Shown here: piece by piece, positions 1 to 8,807 of the stretch
Position numbering within the stretch: position 1 is the first letter of the stretch
Layout: each line of letters begins with the position of its first letter
From: Limimaricola sp027213785
Lineage (GTDB): Bacteria; Pseudomonadota; Alphaproteobacteria; Rhodobacterales; Rhodobacteraceae
Direction: 5' to 3'
NCBI RefSeq assembly: GCF_050847355.1
Contig: NZ_CP193755.1
Span: 2,294,001 to 2,358,000 of the forward strand
DNA length: 64,000 nt
Translations under genes and position numbers: made by a program
The notes under the pieces: model-generated
Told to the model about the DNA's origin: nothing
What the model saw: the letters and a program-made list of their open reading frames with translations, nothing else
Database searches by the model: none

Positions 1-231
1 GAGGTCTTCGGCGTCGAACGGCACCCCGTGATCGGTGGCACGCCGCTGAAGATGACGCTGCTGTCGCCTGCCGGTCGGCCGGTGCAGGTGACCGACGACC
101 TGCCCGGTTTCTGGGCCAGCTCCTATGCGGATGTGCGCAAGGACATGCGCGGCCGCTACCCGCGTCACCCATGGCCCGAGGACCCGACCGAGGCGGCGCC
201 GACCCTGCGCGCCAAGCCACGCGGGACGTAG
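1..231 (+). CDS. hrpB: ATP-dependent helicase HrpB, C-terminal fragment
   Basis: This is the last 76 codons of a gene that begins left of the window; the frame is open from base 1 and stops at TAG 229-231. The peptide carries the HrpB C-terminal signature LLSPAGRPVQVTDDLPGFW followed by RGRYPRHPWPEDP, which in this family lies after the DEAH helicase core and the HrpB-specific C-terminal domain. Full-length HrpB proteins are about 800 residues, so the ATPase motifs are not visible here. The family consists of putative DExH-box RNA helicases whose physiological substrate is poorly defined. Identification rests only on this conserved tail, but the tail is distinctive. Confidence 0.9.
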   Translation, partial: EVFGVERHPVIGGTPLKMTLLSPAGRPVQVTDDLPGFWASSYADVRKDMRGRYPRHPWPEDPTEAAPTLRAKPRGT

Positions 232-356
232 CGGCAATCGGCCGATATGCTTCAGCTCGCCAAGGAAGCTGAATGGGTCAGATTGCATTACCTGTTCATG
301 ATGTTATGTTACCCGGCACAAGAACAAGAACGGTACGCGTTATCCGAGGCAGCCTT

Positions 357-803
357 ATGACCCCCAAGGACCTTCCGGGCGAGATGTCCGGCAGTTACAC
401 CACCCCGATCCACCGGCAGCTCGCTGCCCTGTGCCACCGCAAGGGCAAGAAGGGCCGCGAGGTGCTTCTCGTCACCTCCTCCGAGGGGCGCTGGATCCTG
501 CCCAAGGGCTGGCCGATCGAGGGCATGCGCGACAGCGACGCCGCCCTCGTCGAGGCGTGGGAGGAAGCCGGGGTGCGCGAGGGCAAGGTCAAGCGCAAGC
601 CGGTCGGCACCTTCGTCGCGGTCAAGCTGTCGAAGCATGGCGACGAGGAGATCTGCGTCACCCGCGTCTTTGAGGTGAAGGCCAAGACCGTGCTCGACGA
701 CTATCCCGAGGTGAAGCGGCGCGACCGGCGCTGGGTCCCGGCCAAGGTGGCGGCGCGGCTGGTCACCGAGGACGGGCTGCGCGAGATCCTGCGGGAAATG
801 TGA
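357..803 (+). CDS. NUDIX hydrolase (diphosphoinositol-polyphosphate phosphohydrolase-like)
   Basis: A 148-residue single-domain NUDIX protein. The Nudix box lies at about residues 51-73 (from GWPIEGM to EAWEEAGV), preceded by RWILPKGWP as in the DIPP-like hydrolases of alphaproteobacteria. Compared with the consensus GX5EX7REUXEEXGU, the EExGU metal-binding core is intact, but the first Glu is Met and the Arg of REU is Val. Members hydrolyse nucleoside diphosphates linked to other moieties; the substrate here is unknown. I chose ATG 357 because a gaggcag ribosome binding site precedes it; an upstream in-frame ATG at 273 lacks one and would add 28 unconserved-looking residues. It converges on the HAD gene with a 4-bp gap. 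Confidence 0.85.
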   Translation: MTPKDLPGEMSGSYTTPIHRQLAALCHRKGKKGREVLLVTSSEGRWILPKGWPIEGMRDSDAALVEAWEEAGVREGKVKRKPVGTFVAVKLSKHGDEEICVTRVFEVKAKTVLDDYPEVKRRDRRWVPAKVAARLVTEDGLREILREM

Positions 804-807
804 TGCC

Positions 808-1509
808 TCAGCGCGCGCCGATCAGCCGGTCGACCACCTGCATCAGCGTCTCGCCTTCGGCATCGGCGGGCGCCATCACGGCGCTGCGCGGCCGTCCGTT
901 CCGGGTGACGTAGCCGGTGATCAGCCCGGCGCTCCGCGCGCCTTGCACGTCCCAGCCATGCGCCGCGACAATGGCGAGCCGCTCGGGCGCGACGCCGATC
1001 CGCGCGGCGGCGTGGTGATAGACCCGCGCGGCGGGCTTCCAGCGGCCAGGCTCGTCGACCGAGATCACCCGGCCCACGAAGTCCGACAGCCCGTTGCGCT
1101 CGACCAGCGCGCGGGTGACCTTTTCGCTGCCATTGGTGAGGATGGCGACCGGCAACCCGTCTCGCTTCAACCGCTGCATCGCGGGCAGCACGTCGGGTTC
1201 CGCGTCGAGTTCGGTAAAGCCCGAAAGGATCGCCTCGATCCTGGGGCTGCGCTCCTCGATGCCTTGCGCTTTCATCATCGCTTCGAGCATGGCTTCCGCG
1301 AGCTCGCGAAACGGCTTGTAGATGTCGAGCGCGCAGAGCGCGAAGGCATCGCGCAGCATCTGCGCGAACCACGTCTCCAAGGCGTGGCCGGGAAGCCCCG
1401 CCGCTTCGATACGCGGCCGCAGGCTTTCGAGGGAAAACAGGGTTTCCACCGCGTCGAAGGCGATGGCATCGGGGCGGGCGGGGCATGGGGCGGTCTCCGG
1501 GCAGGGCAT
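808..1509 (-). CDS. HAD-superfamily hydrolase, haloacid dehalogenase-like
   Basis: A 233-residue protein with the haloacid dehalogenase fold. Motif I is FDAVETLF (nucleophile Asp in the N-terminal FD pair), motif II is ILTNGS, motif III is WKPAARVY with the conserved Lys, and motif IV is the AHGWDVQGA segment. A helical cap domain sits between motifs I and II. Residue +2 after the nucleophile is Val where type II 2-haloacid dehalogenases usually have Tyr, so true dehalogenase activity is uncertain; phosphatase activity is possible. It is the last gene of the minus-strand run argD-GNAT-argF-GNAT-HAD, 41 bp after the GNAT stop. A second, more canonical haloacid dehalogenase lies at 47396-48073. 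Confidence 0.8.
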   Translation of the reverse strand: MPCPETAPCPARPDAIAFDAVETLFSLESLRPRIEAAGLPGHALETWFAQMLRDAFALCALDIYKPFRELAEAMLEAMMKAQGIEERSPRIEAILSGFTELDAEPDVLPAMQRLKRDGLPVAILTNGSEKVTRALVERNGLSDFVGRVISVDEPGRWKPAARVYHHAAARIGVAPERLAIVAAHGWDVQGARSAGLITGYVTRNGRPRSAVMAPADAEGETLMQVVDRLIGAR

Positions 1510-1550
1510 CGAGGGCCAACGCGAACCGCCGAGCCGCGTTCCCGGGGCAC

Positions 1551-2072
1551 TCAGATGGCGCGGGCGTAGTGCAGCAGTTGCAGCGGCACGCCGCGCAGCT
1601 CGGCCGGCGGCAGGTCACGTCCGGTGGGCGTGAAGCCATTGGCCTCGAGCACCCGGATCGAGGCGGCGTTGCGGGTGGCCACCTTCGCTTCTAGGCGCGC
1701 GATCCCCGCATCCCGCGCCAGCGCGATCACCGCCGCCAGCGCCGCCTTGGCGAGACCCCGCCCCGCATGATCGGGGCCGATCCGGTAGCCGACCTCGGCG
1801 CATGGCCCCTCGGGCGTCTCTGTGAGTCCGGTGAGATTGACCCGCCCCATGATCTCGCCCCCAGGACTGCGCACCAAATAGAACCGGTCCCGCCCCGCCT
1901 CCGGCCCCTCCAGCAGCTCGCGCAGGAACCCGCGCAGCGTCTCGGGATCGAAATAGCCTGCCGGGCGCGGCGGCACCTCGCGCTCGAACCAGTCGCTGCT
2001 GGCCATCTCGAATGCCGCCAGTGCCTCGGCGTCCTCGACCTTGAGCGGCTCTAGGCGAAATTCGGGCGTCAC
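1551..2072 (-). CDS. GNAT family N-acetyltransferase (RimJ/RimL-like)
   Basis: A 173-residue protein of the GNAT fold. The acetyl-CoA binding region is visible as EVGYRIGPDHAGRGLAKAAL (the R/QxxGxG/A motif) followed by a C-terminal segment typical of RimJ/RimL (NAASIRVLEANGF). The family transfers acetyl groups from acetyl-CoA to protein N-termini or small amines; the substrate here is unknown. Translation starts at GTG 2072, giving a GTGA overlap with the stop of argF, so the two genes are probably translationally coupled. No ATG fits the start. It is one of three GNAT genes in the first 7.2 kb, two of them inside the arginine cluster. Confidence 0.85.
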   Translation of the reverse strand: MTPEFRLEPLKVEDAEALAAFEMASSDWFEREVPPRPAGYFDPETLRGFLRELLEGPEAGRDRFYLVRSPGGEIMGRVNLTGLTETPEGPCAEVGYRIGPDHAGRGLAKAALAAVIALARDAGIARLEAKVATRNAASIRVLEANGFTPTGRDLPPAELRGVPLQLLHYARAI

Positions 2073-2995
2073 GCGCCCAGGCACCAGCGCATCACCGCCT
2101 TCTGCGCGTGCAGCCGGTTCTCGGCCTCGTCGAAGATCACCGAATGCGGCCCGTCCATCACCTCGCTCGTCGCTTCGTCGTCGCGATGCGCGGGCAGGCA
2201 ATGCATGAACAGCGCGTCGGGCTTGGCCCGGCCCATCAACTCGGCATTGACCTGGTAGCCGCGCAGCTGGTTGTGCCGCCGCTCCTTCGCCGATTGCGGA
2301 TCGTGCATCGACACCCAGGTGTCGGTGACCACGAGATCCGCGCCCTCGACCGCCGCCATCGGGTCGCGAACGATCTCGATATTGGCGCCCGCCTCCCGGC
2401 ACGCCGCGAGGATCTCTGGATCGGGGTCGAGCGGCTTCGGGCCGGTGAAGACGAGATCGAAGCCGAACCGGGCGCTCGCATGGGCGAAGCTCGCGAAGAC
2501 GTTGTTGCCGTCGCCTGACCAGACCACCCGGCGCCCCTTGATCGGGCCGCGATGCTCTTCGAAGGTCATGATATCTGCCATGATCTGGCACGGATGTGTG
2601 CGGTTGGTCAGGCCGTTGATCACCGGCACGGTGGCGTTCTCGGCCATCTCCAGCAGGGTCTGCTCCTCGAAGGTCCGGATCATGATCAGGTCGACATAGC
2701 GCGACAGCACCCGGGCCGTGTCGGCGATGGTCTCGCCGTGGCCGAGCTGCATGTCGGCGCCGGACAGCACCATGGTCTGGCCGCCCATCTGGCGCACGCC
2801 GACATCGAAGCTCACCCGGGTGCGGGTCGAGGGCTTTTCGAAGATCAGCGCCACCATGCGCCCGTCGAGCGGCTTCTCGTCGTCGCACATGCCCTTGGGG
2901 CGGCCCCTGCGCGCATCCTTCATGGCGCGGGCATGGTCGATCATCGCGCGCAGATCGTCCGTGGGGGTGGGCAGGATGTCGAGGAAATGGGTCAT
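2069..2995 (-). CDS. argF: Ornithine carbamoyltransferase
   Basis: A 308-residue enzyme that makes citrulline from ornithine and carbamoyl phosphate in the cytoplasm, the sixth step of arginine synthesis. The carbamoyl-phosphate motif STRTR is at residues 56-60, HPCQ is at 134-137, and the ornithine-loop motif MHCLPAHR lies near residue 263, all intact. Length matches anabolic OTCases. It lies downstream of argD and a GNAT gene on the same strand, and its 3' end overlaps the next GNAT gene by a GTGA. The 88-bp gap between the upstream GNAT gene and argF holds a GC-rich stem-loop and one copy of the dispersed motif, so argF may be expressed partly independently of argD. The carbamoyl phosphate comes from CarAB, whose large subunit is at 36299. 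Confidence 0.97.
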   Translation of the reverse strand: MTHFLDILPTPTDDLRAMIDHARAMKDARRGRPKGMCDDEKPLDGRMVALIFEKPSTRTRVSFDVGVRQMGGQTMVLSGADMQLGHGETIADTARVLSRYVDLIMIRTFEEQTLLEMAENATVPVINGLTNRTHPCQIMADIMTFEEHRGPIKGRRVVWSGDGNNVFASFAHASARFGFDLVFTGPKPLDPDPEILAACREAGANIEIVRDPMAAVEGADLVVTDTWVSMHDPQSAKERRHNQLRGYQVNAELMGRAKPDALFMHCLPAHRDDEATSEVMDGPHSVIFDEAENRLHAQKAVMRWCLGA

Positions 2996-3022
2996 GTCGG
3001 TCTCCCGGGTCGGATGGCGGAG

Positions 3023-3039
3023 GGGGGGCGCTGCCCCCC
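3023..3039 (-). terminator. GC-rich stem-loop between the GNAT gene and argF
   Basis: A 7-bp G/C stem (GGGGGGC 3023-3029 with GCCCCCC 3033-3039) closed by a 3-nt loop lies in the leader of argF. No run of T follows on the minus strand, so this may be a weak terminator, an attenuator or an mRNA-stability element. It is 21 bp from a copy of the dispersed motif. Confidence 0.4.
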
Positions 3040-3059
3040 GTCGCTTGCGCGACTCCCCC

Positions 3060-3083
3060 CGGCGTATTTGAAGAAAGATGAAA
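3060..3083 (+). repeat. Dispersed motif, copy 1 (gcgtatttgaagaaagatgaa)
   Basis: One of four near-identical 20-24-bp copies in the window (others at 29511, 34976 and 43187). This copy sits between the GNAT gene and argF, immediately after the GNAT stop codon, and differs from the commonest form at one base (gaag instead of ggag). Confidence 0.6.
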
Positions 3084-3584
3084 TCATGCCGGCTCGAGCA
3101 GCATCAGCCGGATCGGCGTGCCGTCCTCGCAGGGCAGGATCGTGTCGCCGGCGAAACCGGCGCGCAGATAGGCCGCGATGGCGCGGGTGTTGTCGGGCGC
3201 GGGATCGACCGCGACCAAGGGCGCGCCTGCCGCGATCAGTTGCAGCGCGCGGGCGCGCAGGAAGGCCGCGCCATGGCCGCGCCCGAGATAGGCCGGATCG
3301 CCGAGGAAGGCGTCCATGCCGCGCGCGCGCCTTTGCAGATGCGCGTAATGCGGCATGTCGTAGAAATGGACGTCGTAATCCTGGACATAGGCAAAGGGAT
3401 GCGCCCGGTGCTCGACGATGCGCATGTCGGTGCCGGTGTTGCCCTCGGCCCAGTCGCGCTCGATCTCGGCCCATTCGGTGGCGGCGTCGCCCCACCAGCC
3501 GTCGATATGCGGCTCCGCCAGCCAGCGGTCGAAGAGCCGCCGGTCCGAGGCGACCAGCGGCCTGAAGCGGTAGTCAGCCGGCAT
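3084..3584 (-). CDS. GNAT family N-acetyltransferase, AAC(6')-like
   Basis: A 166-residue acetyltransferase resembling the aminoglycoside 6'-N-acetyltransferase/siderophore biosynthesis subgroup. Visible features are WLAEPHIDGWWGD near the N-terminus, QDYDVHFYDMPH in mid-protein, and the acetyl-CoA loop YLGRGHGAAFLR followed by VDPAPDNTRAIAAYLRAGF. Chromosomal proteins of this type generally have unknown natural substrates, and aminoglycoside resistance should not be assumed. Its start overlaps the 3' end of argD by 11 bp, so the two are probably translated in a coupled way. Its position between argD and argF suggests a house-keeping acetylation, possibly of an amino-acid-related amine, but that is inference. 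Confidence 0.85.
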   Translation of the reverse strand: MPADYRFRPLVASDRRLFDRWLAEPHIDGWWGDAATEWAEIERDWAEGNTGTDMRIVEHRAHPFAYVQDYDVHFYDMPHYAHLQRRARGMDAFLGDPAYLGRGHGAAFLRARALQLIAAGAPLVAVDPAPDNTRAIAAYLRAGFAGDTILPCEDGTPIRLMLLEPA

Positions 3585-4758
3585 CGGACCCGATCCGCCC
3601 CGCCGCCCGGTCGAGCCGCGCCAAGGCCTCGTCGACCTCGGCCTTGGTGATGTTCAGCGGCGGCAGCAGCCGCACCACGCTGTCGGCGGCGGGCACGGTG
3701 AGCACGCCCTCGGCATAGCCCGCCTGCACCAGATCGGCGGGGGCCGCCTTGCACTTCAGACCAAGCATCAGCCCGGTGCCGCGCACGCTTTCGAACACCT
3801 CCGGGTGCGCCGCCACGAGGCCCTCGAGGCCTTGGCGCAGCCGCCCGGCCCGTGCCCGCACCCCTTCGAGAAACCCCTGATCGGCAACGATCTCCATCAC
3901 CTTCGCGCCGACCGCGCAGGCCAAGGGGTTGCCGCCATAGGTCGAGCCGTGTGTGCCAGCGGTCATCGCCGAGGCCGCCGCTTCGGTGGCCAGCACCGCC
4001 CCCAGCGGGAAGCCGCCGCCGATGCCCTTGGCGACCATCATGATGTCCGGGGTCACGCCGGCCCATTCATGGGCAAAGAGGCGGCCGGTCCGGCCCATGC
4101 CGCACTGCACCTCGTCGAAGATCAGCAGCGCGCCGATGTCGTCGCACAGATCGCGCAGCCCCTTCAGGCACTGGTCGGGCACCGGCCGGATGCCGCCCTC
4201 GCCCTGCACCGGCTCGATCAGGATCGCGCCGACATCCGCCTGCGCTGCGGCCTCGCGCAGCGCCTCGTGATCGCCCCATGGCAGCTGGGTGAAACCGGGC
4301 AGCAGCGGCCCGAAGCCCTTGGTCATCTTCTCGGTACCGACGGCGGCGATCGCCGCCGAGGAGCGGCCGTGGAACGCGCCTTCGAAGGTGAGGATGCGCG
4401 TGCGCTGCGGCTCGCCCTTCTCGTGCCAGTACTTGCGCGCCATCTTCACCGCGAGTTCCATCGCCTCGGTGCCCGAATTGGTGAAGAAGCAGGTGTCGGC
4501 AAAGCTTGCCTCGACGAGGGCGTCGGCGAGCCGCTGCTGCGCCGGGATCTGGTAGAGGTTCGAGACGTGCCACAGCGCGTTCGCCTGTGTGGTCAGCGCG
4601 TCCACGAGATCGGGATTCGCATGGCCCAGCGCGTTGACGGCGATGCCGGCGCCGAGATCGAGATATCGCCGCCCGTCCTCGGTCTGCAGCCAGACGCCCT
4701 CGCCCTTCACGAAGGACAGGGGCGCGCGGTTGTAGGTCGGCAGGATCGAGGGGATCAT
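3574..4758 (-). CDS. argD: Acetylornithine aminotransferase
   Basis: A 394-residue class III PLP aminotransferase converting N-acetylglutamate semialdehyde to N-acetylornithine; many homologues also act on succinyl-diaminopimelate. The PLP lysine is K244 in MVAKGIGGGFPLG, the pyridoxal-ring Asp is D215 in FDEVQ, and TNSGTEAMELAVKMAR forms the phosphate-binding region. Length and motifs are typical. A GAAGGACC ribosome binding site lies just ahead of ATG 4758. It is the first gene of the minus-strand run that includes argF. The 254 bp upstream, shared with the divergent exporter operon, must hold the promoter; I could not identify an ArgR-like or other operator there. Confidence 0.95.
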   Translation of the reverse strand: MIPSILPTYNRAPLSFVKGEGVWLQTEDGRRYLDLGAGIAVNALGHANPDLVDALTTQANALWHVSNLYQIPAQQRLADALVEASFADTCFFTNSGTEAMELAVKMARKYWHEKGEPQRTRILTFEGAFHGRSSAAIAAVGTEKMTKGFGPLLPGFTQLPWGDHEALREAAAQADVGAILIEPVQGEGGIRPVPDQCLKGLRDLCDDIGALLIFDEVQCGMGRTGRLFAHEWAGVTPDIMMVAKGIGGGFPLGAVLATEAAASAMTAGTHGSTYGGNPLACAVGAKVMEIVADQGFLEGVRARAGRLRQGLEGLVAAHPEVFESVRGTGLMLGLKCKAAPADLVQAGYAEGVLTVPAADSVVRLLPPLNITKAEVDEALARLDRAAGRIGSDAG

Positions 4759-5012
4759 GGCAATGGTCCTTCAAGAGGCCCCGTTGGTGCCGCAGCGGCA
4801 GGGGCAAGTCAATTGTCGTGGGGGAAGCGGGACGCAAAATGAGCCGCGTCGCGAAGCGGGTGAGCTTCAGCGTCGGCGTCGGGCGGCGGCAAAGGCGGCG
4901 ATCTGCGTCATGCGCGCGACGTTAGGCGAGGAATACCGGGACGGAAAGAGGAAAACGGCGCCGCGCGGGCCCGCGCATGCTAGCCTTCATCGAAAGACGA
5001 GGGAGGTATCGC

Positions 5013-5941
<929 letters not shown>

Positions 5942-5945
<4 letters not shown>

Positions 5946-6733
5946 GCATCCCCCTGCCCCGCGGCCCGCGCCCCGCTGCCCCCTCGCCCGCCTCGAGCGC
6001 GCTGACCTTCGCATGGCGCGCGGTGCTCAAGTTCCGCCACGTGCCCGAGCAGCTGTTCGACCTCGTCATGACGCCGATCATGTTCACGCTGCTTTTCACC
6101 TTCATCTTCGGCGGCGCGCTGGCCGGGTCGTCCACCGCCTATCTGCAATGGTTCATTCCCGGCATCCTCGTGCAGACCACCGTGTTCAACACCGTCTATT
6201 CCGGGATGGGGCTGTCCACGGATCTCTCCAAGGGGCTGTTCGACCGGTTTCGGAGCCTGCCGATCTGGTCGCTCGCCCCCTTTGCCGGGCTGATGGTGGG
6301 CGACATGCTGCGCCACTCCATCGCGGGCGCGATCATCCTCGGCATCGGTCTGGCATTGGGCTACCGCCCCGAGGCGGGGCTGACGGGCATCCTCGCCTCA
6401 TTCGCGCTGCTCTTGGCGATCGGCTTCGGCTGGGGCTGGATCTTCATCGTGCTTGGACTTCTGGTGCGCACGCCGATGACGGTGATGACGCTGGGCTTCG
6501 CGGTGCTGTTTCCGGTGACCTTCGCCTCGAACATCATGGTCGATCCCGTGACCATGCCGGGCTGGCTGCAGGCCTTCGTGGCGGTGAACCCGGTCTCGCT
6601 GATGACCACGGCGATGCGGGCGCTGATGGCAGGCACGGCGACGCTGGGGGAGATCGGCCTCGCGCTGCTCGGCCCGGCGATCCTGACCGCGCTTCTGGCG
6701 CCGCTGACGCTGGCGCTCTACCGCCGCAGGTAG
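5942..6733 (+). CDS. ABC-2 type transporter permease, DrrB family
   Basis: A 263-residue membrane permease with about six hydrophobic segments, including ITPIMFTLLFTFIFGGAL-like and FASNIMVDPVTMPGWLQAFVAVNPVS regions that are diagnostic of DrrB/NodJ-type ABC-2 permeases (the latter is the conserved segment before the last helix). It is the partner of the ATPase that it overlaps by 4 bp. The 3' end overlaps the oppositely oriented GNAT gene by 16 bp, so the transcription units converge. Substrate unknown; export of a hydrophobic compound or glycoconjugate is the usual role of the family. Confidence 0.9.
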
Positions 6734-7176
6734 CGCCGCCAGCGCAACCGCTCGGGACGCGGCGAGGGCACGGGGGTGAACAGGTTGCGCTCCAGCACCC
6801 GGATCGAGCCGGCATTGCCCGGGTCGGTCTCGGCGAGAAGCGCCGCGAGCCCTTCGTCCGACGCGCGCTCGATGAAGGCGCCGACCGCCGCGCCGGCGAT
6901 GCCGCGCCCGCGCTGGGCCGGTGACACCGCGTAGCCGAACTCGGCATGGCCCGCCGGGTCGGGCAGCTTCGAAACCACGAAGCCGACCATGAGGTCGCCC
7001 TCGGTGATCAGGCAGGTGCCCCAGCCCTGTGCCGCCCGCAGATCCTCGCAGCGCCGGGCGATCAGCATCGCGGTGGTCACGGTGACCAGCCCGGCCTCCG
7101 GCAGCTTCAGCCCCTGCGGCGGCAGACCGACGGCGAGGCGCTCGAAATCGGCCGGGACGGCGTCGCGCAGCTTCAC
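6718..7176 (-). CDS. GNAT family N-acetyltransferase
   Basis: A 152-residue GNAT protein. The acetyl-CoA motif is visible as EFGYAVSPAQRGRGIAGAAVGAFIE, followed by DPGNAGSIRVLERNLF near the C-terminus. The start is GTG 7176, which overlaps the stop of the upstream ABC permease by a GTGA, implying coupled translation; there is no in-frame ATG near the N-terminus. The C-terminus ends PERLRRWRRYLRR-like, very basic. Substrate unknown. It lies tail to tail with the DrrB-like permease gene. Confidence 0.8.
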   Translation of the reverse strand: MKLRDAVPADFERLAVGLPPQGLKLPEAGLVTVTTAMLIARRCEDLRAAQGWGTCLITEGDLMVGFVVSKLPDPAGHAEFGYAVSPAQRGRGIAGAAVGAFIERASDEGLAALLAETDPGNAGSIRVLERNLFTPVPSPRPERLRWRRYLRR

Positions 7177-7976
7177 GGCTTGAGCCTGTAGCCTTTCTCG
7201 AGCCAGGCCCAGGCCAAGCCGAGAACCACCATGCAGGAAACCACCGCGATGCCGAGGCCGAGAACCGGCGAGCTGTCGGAAACGCCGATCATGCCGTAGC
7301 GCGCCCCGTCGATCAGGTAGAAGAACGGGTTGGCATGGCTCAGCGTCTGCAGGAATCCCGGCAATGCGTCGATCGAGTAGAAAGTGCCGGACAGGAAGGC
7401 GAGCGGGGTCACGAGGAAATTGGTGATCGCCGCCAGCTGATCGAATTTCTGCGCGTAGATCCCGGCGATCAGGCCCAGCGCGCCCATGAAGATCGACCCC
7501 AGCACCCAGAAGGCGAGGGCCCAGATCGGATGCGCGAGACCGACACCGAGAAACAGCCAGACGCCCGTGGCGATCACCGTGGCGACGATCAGGCCGCGCG
7601 CCACCGATCCCGCGACATAGCCCGCCAGCACCTCGGCCGAGGAGAGGGGCGCCATCAGCGTGTCGACGATGTTGCCCTGCACCTTGGCCGAGGCGAGGGA
7701 GGACGAGGTGTTGGCGAAGGCCTGCTGGATCACCGTCATCATCAACAGGCCCGGCGCGAGGAAGTGCAGGAACTCCACCCCCATCACGTCGCCGCGTCGC
7801 GGCCCGATGGCGATGGTGAAGATCAGCAGGAACAGCGCCGCGTTGATCAGCGGCGCCATCACCGTCTGCGCCCAGACATTGAGGAAGCGGCGGATCTCGC
7901 GGATCGCGAGCGTGGCGGTGCCCAGCCTGTTGAACCGGCCGAAGCGGCGGATGCCCTGGTCTGTATCGATGCTCAT
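7173..7976 (-). CDS. ABC-2 type transporter permease without an adjacent ATPase
   Basis: A 267-residue integral membrane protein with about six transmembrane segments and the ABC-2 motif FLVTPLAFLSGTFYSIDALPGFLQTLSHANPFFYLIDGARYG, as in the YadH/NodJ group. A strong ribosome binding site (taggaggtgc) lies 7 bp before ATG 7976. Unlike most relatives, no ATP-binding subunit is encoded next to it: the next gene downstream is a GNAT and the divergent neighbour is gcrA. The DrrA-like ATPase 1.2 kb away already has its own permease on the opposite strand. The partner ATPase is therefore elsewhere or shared. Confidence 0.88.
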   Translation of the reverse strand: MSIDTDQGIRRFGRFNRLGTATLAIREIRRFLNVWAQTVMAPLINAALFLLIFTIAIGPRRGDVMGVEFLHFLAPGLLMMTVIQQAFANTSSSLASAKVQGNIVDTLMAPLSSAEVLAGYVAGSVARGLIVATVIATGVWLFLGVGLAHPIWALAFWVLGSIFMGALGLIAGIYAQKFDQLAAITNFLVTPLAFLSGTFYSIDALPGFLQTLSHANPFFYLIDGARYGMIGVSDSSPVLGLGIAVVSCMVVLGLAWAWLEKGYRLKP

Positions 7977-8153
7977 TTGCGCACCTCCTAGGGCCCGGGT
8001 TGTAGCCGTCACATGCGCGGTGGCAAGGCCGCAACGCGGGCGATGCCGGCCGCCGGGCTGCGCGCGCCGGGTTGAACTGCGGCGCGTGGCTGTGTAAATC
8101 GGCACGTCGCAACTGAAACGGCGGGCCACCGCCCAACCGATCGGAGGCATTGC

Positions 8154-8741
8154 ATGTCCTGGACCGACGAGCGCGTCGAGACGCTCAAGAAAATGTGGAA
8201 CGAGGGCCAGTCGGCGAGCCAGATCGCCAAGGAACTCGGGGGCGTGACGCGCAACGCCGTGATCGGCAAGGTGCACCGCCTGGGCCTGTCGAACCGCACC
8301 GGCGTGGCGCCGCAGCCTACCCCGACGGCCCCGCAGGCCGCCCCGGCGGCCCCGGCCCAGCCGGCAGCCCCATCGCGCCCCGAGCCCGCGCCGCAGGCCG
8401 CCGCGCCCGAGCCTGCGAAGGAAGAAGAGGACGACGCGCCGATCCCGATGAGCGCCGCGCGCCGCGCTATCATCCCCGCGGGTCAGCCGCTGCCGCCGCA
8501 GCCCTCGGCCAACGAGATCAGCCCCGAGGCGCTCGCGAAGGTCTCCGAGGTGGAGAAGGGCGCCAAGAAGTTGACGCTGATGGAGCTGACCGAGAAGACC
8601 TGCAAATGGCCGGTGGGCGACCCCGCGACCGACAATTTCTGGTTCTGCGGCCTGCCGACCCAGCAGGGCAAACCCTATTGCGAAGCGCATGTCGGCGTCG
8701 CCTTCCAGCCGATGTCCTCGCGCCGCGACCGTCGGCGCTGA
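8154..8741 (+). CDS. gcrA: GcrA cell cycle regulator
   Basis: A 195-residue alphaproteobacterial transcription co-activator. Residues 1-48 (MSWTDERVETLKKMW to KVHRLGLSNR) form the DNA-binding helix-turn-helix; residues 50-115 are a Pro/Ala-rich linker; the C-terminal 60 residues contain CKWPVGDPATDNFWFCGL and GKPYCEAHV, the region that in Caulobacter GcrA contacts the housekeeping sigma factor. GcrA acts with CcrM adenine methylation at GANTC sites to activate cell-cycle genes. The linker is long for the family. A clear intrinsic terminator follows 24 bp after the stop. The gene is divergent from the orphan ABC permease. Confidence 0.96.
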   Translation: MSWTDERVETLKKMWNEGQSASQIAKELGGVTRNAVIGKVHRLGLSNRTGVAPQPTPTAPQAAPAAPAQPAAPSRPEPAPQAAAPEPAKEEEDDAPIPMSAARRAIIPAGQPLPPQPSANEISPEALAKVSEVEKGAKKLTLMELTEKTCKWPVGDPATDNFWFCGLPTQQGKPYCEAHVGVAFQPMSSRRDRRR

Positions 8742-8764
8742 GTTCTTCTCGATCGAGAGACGCC

Positions 8765-8794
8765 AAGGGGCCGCCACCGCGCGGCCCCTTTCTT
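8765..8794 (+). terminator. Intrinsic terminator of gcrA
   Basis: A perfect 10-bp stem (AAGGGGCCGC 8765-8774 with GCGGCCCCTT 8781-8790), loop CACCGC, followed by TCTT. It is 24 bp after the gcrA stop and 14 bp before the end of the convergent GrpB-family gene, so it could serve both. Confidence 0.85.
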
Positions 8795-8807
8795 CATGCG
8801 GCTTCGG

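Noticed and set aside
3084..3584. Calling the AAC(6')-like GNAT an aminoglycoside-resistance gene
   Set aside because: It is embedded in an arginine gene cluster of a core chromosome with no mobile element, and similarity alone does not establish resistance.
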